A stretch of 47,345 bases of DNA from Meiothermus hypogaeus (GTDB lineage Bacteria > Deinococcota > Deinococci > Deinococcales > Thermaceae), in NCBI RefSeq assembly GCF_003574035.1, contig NZ_QWKY01000022.1, positions 1-47,345 on the forward strand, in the 5' to 3' direction. How positions within the stretch are numbered: position 1 is the stretch's first letter; each line of letters opens with the position of its first letter. This document shows positions 45,187-47,345 of the stretch, piece by piece. A model generated the notes under the pieces. That model ran no database searches. It worked only from the letters and a program-made list of their open reading frames with translations, and was not told the origin of the DNA. The position numbers were made by a program, and so were the translations under genes.

Positions 45187-45642
45187 TCATATCCGAATAA
45201 AAGTGGCTACCTGGGGGTTTTGTCGTAAAGTTTGCAGGTCTTCGGGGCCCGGCAACTGAGGCCGGTCGCGCTCGGCATTTACCAGGCACAAGAAGCCCAG
45301 GGGCTCATGCTCGGTAGCGCGGAATTGATGCCAGGTAAGGGGCGGCACGGTAATCAGGTCGTGCAGACCAATCGGATGCACCTCGTCCCCCACCAGGCAA
45401 GCCCCCCGCCCCCGGATGACCATCACGGCGTGCACGTGTTGGTGGCGCTCGAGGGTGGTGTGTCCCCCCGGTGCAACCTCAAAGTAGCGCCACTGGGCGG
45501 CCAGGTGGGGGTCGTCAAACAGCACCTGGCGGGTTACGTTTTTGAAAGGCGCTGCTTCCTCGGATTTGTAGGCCAGCACCTCCACATCCTCCCAGGTGTA
45601 GTTCTGGAAAGCCCGCTTGGTTTTGGCTCGAGTGACCGCCAT
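45187..45642 (-). CDS. Cupin protein paired with the RuBisCO-like protein
   Basis: 151 aa, one cupin barrel. The first motif is GGHTTLERHQHVHAVMVIRG (HxHxH in place of the usual HxHxxxxE). The second is PLTWHQFRATEHEPLGFLCLV, which holds the last His ligand. An N-terminal WEDVEVLAYKSEEAAPFKNV and C-terminal AERDRPQLP flank it. The start is 15 bp after the stop of the RuBisCO-like gene, so they are one transcription unit. In Rhodospirillum rubrum a cupin next to a RuBisCO-like protein releases methanethiol from 1-methylthioxylulose 5-phosphate to give deoxyxylulose 5-phosphate. That this is the same enzyme is inference. Confidence 0.75.
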   Translation of the reverse strand: MAVTRAKTKRAFQNYTWEDVEVLAYKSEEAAPFKNVTRQVLFDDPHLAAQWRYFEVAPGGHTTLERHQHVHAVMVIRGRGACLVGDEVHPIGLHDLITVPPLTWHQFRATEHEPLGFLCLVNAERDRPQLPGPEDLQTLRQNPQVATFIRI

Positions 45643-45657
45643 GGTCCCATTCTACCG

Positions 45658-46755
45658 CTATATTTTGCCCACGCTGGCCGCCACTTTCTGTACGAAAGCC
45701 TGGGTACGTTCCAGCAAACTGTCCCCTGCTGCCAGCAGATTGCCCCCGATCAGCAACATGGAGTCAGTCCCATAAAAACCCACCATCTCTTCCACTCGCT
45801 CCACCGTCATACCCCCAGCCGGAACCGGCAGGGTGGGGCGGAGATGTCCCCAAGGAACCCGGGCAGCCTGGGCCAGGTTCATGCAGGTCTCGGTGCTGTA
45901 GGCAAATCGCCCGCCGTAGTTGGGGAAAATGGTGGCATCGGCCCCCAGCAACCTGAACAGCTTACCCAGCATCAGGGGCGGGGCTATCCGATGGCCCGCA
46001 AAGGCGGGGTGGGCCAGCACGGCCATCTTCAGGTCTTGCACCAGCTCGGCAAAGGCCGGAAGCCCGAGGAGCATTGGGGCTACCAGCACCACCTGAACCC
46101 CTGCCTGCTTGGCGGTTTGCAGGCGCTCGAGCAGGGTTTTGGGGCCACCTGTCAGCATGGGGGCATACAGGGTGTGGCCTCCGGTTTGTGCGTTGGCCTC
46201 TGCAATGGCTTTTTGAATGATGGGAACCCGCTCGGCAAAGGGCGCGTAGGGCTGGTTGGTAAGGCCGTGGTCGTCCTTGACGATGTCTATGCCCCCCAGT
46301 GCAAAGGTACGGGCCAGTTCGGCCAGTTGGGTAGGGGAGAGTCCCTGCGGCTTGAGGGCGGTGCAGGTAAGGGGCCGGTCATGTACCTGGGTAAGCTGGC
46401 GCAACCCGACAATCCCAAAGCGAGGCCCAGCAAACGCCGAAAGAAGTTCGGAGGGCAGGTTCAGGTCTACCAGCTCTACGTCTTCTTGCAACGCACAGTT
46501 GCCAAACAACACGTTAAGCAAGCCTGCGGTTTCAAAAGCCGTGGTCTGGCCCGCAAAGCGCAAAACGACCCGGTAATAGCCTTTTTCAGCTTCCTGGATG
46601 GAGACTACCTGGGCCAGCACCTCGCGCAGAACCTCCGGCTGACGCACGGCAGAGGGGGGCATCTCGATGCTTTGTTCGATGGCCAGGGCTTCGGCCCTGG
46701 CCCCAATCTGGTCAGGGGTAGATTCGATATGGTAGGTGGCCTCGAGCCCTTGCAT
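45658..46755 (-). CDS. RuBisCO-like protein (form IV)
   Basis: 365 aa from the ATG at 46753-46755 (MQGLEATYHIESTPDQIGAR), the usual family start; a TTG 16 codons upstream has a better ribosome site (GAGGA) but adds residues not typical of the family. The barrel carries CTALKPQGLSP (Lys135, counterpart of RuBisCO Lys175) and GGIDIVKDDHGL (Lys160, counterpart of the carbamylated Lys201, then Asp, with His in place of Glu204). APPLMLGKLFRLLGADATIF and PVPAGGM cover the phosphate-binding part. The changed active site means it is not a carboxylase. Form IV proteins are enolases or isomerases of methylthio-sugar or apionate pathways. The adjacent cupin points to the methylthioribulose 5-phosphate isomerase type. 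Confidence 0.85.
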   Translation of the reverse strand: MQGLEATYHIESTPDQIGARAEALAIEQSIEMPPSAVRQPEVLREVLAQVVSIQEAEKGYYRVVLRFAGQTTAFETAGLLNVLFGNCALQEDVELVDLNLPSELLSAFAGPRFGIVGLRQLTQVHDRPLTCTALKPQGLSPTQLAELARTFALGGIDIVKDDHGLTNQPYAPFAERVPIIQKAIAEANAQTGGHTLYAPMLTGGPKTLLERLQTAKQAGVQVVLVAPMLLGLPAFAELVQDLKMAVLAHPAFAGHRIAPPLMLGKLFRLLGADATIFPNYGGRFAYSTETCMNLAQAARVPWGHLRPTLPVPAGGMTVERVEEMVGFYGTDSMLLIGGNLLAAGDSLLERTQAFVQKVAASVGKI

Positions 46756-46869
46756 GCCAGCCGATTCTAAGTGATTCCCGCAGCTATTGTAGGTTACGGC
46801 CAACCATTCCTCACTCAGGGATTTTGCCCAGCACGCAATGGTTACGAAAGGCCATTTGGCAGATTTATA

Positions 46870-47030
46870 TCAGATTCGGTTGATTCGTTACCGAACGGTA
46901 ACGAATCAACAGGGCCGAAGTTATCCGCGTAGCGGAGGGCGATACTGCCCCTTGGAAGGGAGACGCTTTCTTCGCCGACCGTTCGGGAGGGGTGTGCTCT
47001 AGGATTCAAAAAGACAGTGTGTTTGTTTTT
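46870..47030 (+). mobile_element. MITE copy F, right end truncated
   Basis: The left end is TCAGATTC after a TA at 46868-46869. The hairpin is of the TTGATTCGTTACC type with loop GAAC and exact inverse. One 38-bp unit follows, then the GACGCTTTCTTCGCCGACCG block and GATTCAAAAAGACAG. After TGTTTTTATAAACC the sequence departs from the family, and the closing arm and right end are missing. A transposase gene begins (at its stop codon) 50 bp on, so an IS insertion probably removed the end. The right limit is approximate. Confidence 0.7.
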
Positions 47031-47082
47031 ATAAACCAAGAGATTGAACTGTAGTGAAAAGTAGTAAAAAAAGGGCATAAAG

Positions 47083-47345
47083 TCAGACTGAAAGGGCAGG
47101 GAGTACGGTCAGTAGCTGGGATTTGAGGGTTTTTGCGGCATTGTGCTGTGCTGTCCGCCAAGAAAGATCTGGATGTAGTTGTTTTTGCTGTCGAATAAGG
47201 TGTAGGGCCTCGATGGCCAGGTCAGCATGTTTGAGTTGAGTAGCATAGGAACGAGAGAGGCATTTGGATAAACCCAGGTTCTGTTTGAGCAGGCGATGCA
47301 CCCGCTCCAGATCCCAACGAGCTTTCCAGGCGGCAAGGACTTCTT
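47083..47345 (-). CDS. DDE transposase, C-terminal part (cut by window edge)
   Basis: The minus-strand frame runs from the window edge to a TGA at 47083. It includes WKARWDLERVHRLLKQNLGL, then SRSYATQLKHADLAIEALHL and ending LTVLPALSV. The block RWxxExxHRxLKQxLGL, with the catalytic Glu, is the C-terminal signature of IS4/IS701-type transposases. About 50 bp between its stop and the MITE F break should hold the end of the IS. Confidence 0.65.
   Translation of the reverse strand, partial: EVLAAWKARWDLERVHRLLKQNLGLSKCLSRSYATQLKHADLAIEALHLIRQQKQLHPDLSWRTAQHNAAKTLKSQLLTVLPALSV

Noticed and set aside
45232-46770. A 512-codon open frame on the plus strand.
   Set aside because: It lies opposite the RuBisCO-like and cupin genes, whose products are recognised. 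The peptide is rich in His, Gly, Gln and Leu, as usual for antisense frames in GC-rich DNA.

Overview
The window looks like a chromosomal segment of a Meiothermus-type bacterium (Deinococcus-Thermus). The support is indirect: GC-rich protein-coding DNA, a gene set typical of Thermaceae, many start codons sitting 6-8 nt after a TANNNT box (leaderless-type starts known from Deinococcus), and a very high frequency of the hexamer CTCGAG. No rRNA, tRNA, CRISPR array or prophage was recognised. Mobile DNA is an IS630-type transposase cut by the left edge, an ISAs1 remnant, a second DDE transposase cut by the right edge, and six copies of a TA-flanked miniature element (MITE).

Layout. 1-12,001: two large AfsR/SARP-like regulators (winged helix-BTAD-ATPase-TPR) bracket a set of exported proteins: a signal-peptide protein, two beta-helix proteins, a small membrane protein and a bacterial TMEM43 homologue. 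Two paralogous 62-66 aa proteins sit beside the first regulator, next to short direct repeats of 11-bp period. 12,234-14,284: ISAs1 remnant, DinB-like protein, MITE copy A and a decayed beta-helix gene. 14,386-21,367: a branched-chain-type ABC importer (binding protein, LivH, LivF, LivG, LivM) with an acyl-CoA ligase inside the operon. 21,472-24,572: Asp23/Gls24 protein, NusB, FolD, a YuiD-type membrane protein, a CAP-domain secreted protein and a small membrane protein. 24,589-25,037: MITE B carrying a nested insert. 25,040-27,955: ArsR regulator, MFS exporter and double-GNAT protein in one overlapping operon. 28,118-30,175: FadF-like membrane Fe-S oxidoreductase.

30,206-34,137: a Uma2 pseudogene with MITE C in it, an MsmK/UgpC-type ATPase, and a PfkB sugar kinase lying between MITEs D and E, followed by a 36-bp perfect palindrome. 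34,138-37,577: uridine kinase, DUF5693-like membrane protein and CsaB-like pyruvyl transferase (cell-wall polymer decoration). 37,584-39,149: acyl-CoA carboxylase carboxyltransferase. 39,374-42,608: polysaccharide deacetylase, TPR membrane protein and S41 peptidase. 42,649-45,131: a coiled-coil protein, a membrane protein with a possible roadblock-like domain, and a Rab/Ras-like GTPase. 45,187-46,755: a RuBisCO-like protein followed 15 bp later by a cupin. 46,870-47,345: MITE F truncated next to an IS.

The most interesting items are the regulator/surface-protein island with its 11-bp-period repeats, the three-gene small-GTPase module, the RuBisCO-like protein plus cupin pair (which resembles the gene pairing of the methylthioadenosine-isoprenoid shunt), and the modular MITE family whose terminal hairpin shows compensatory changes.
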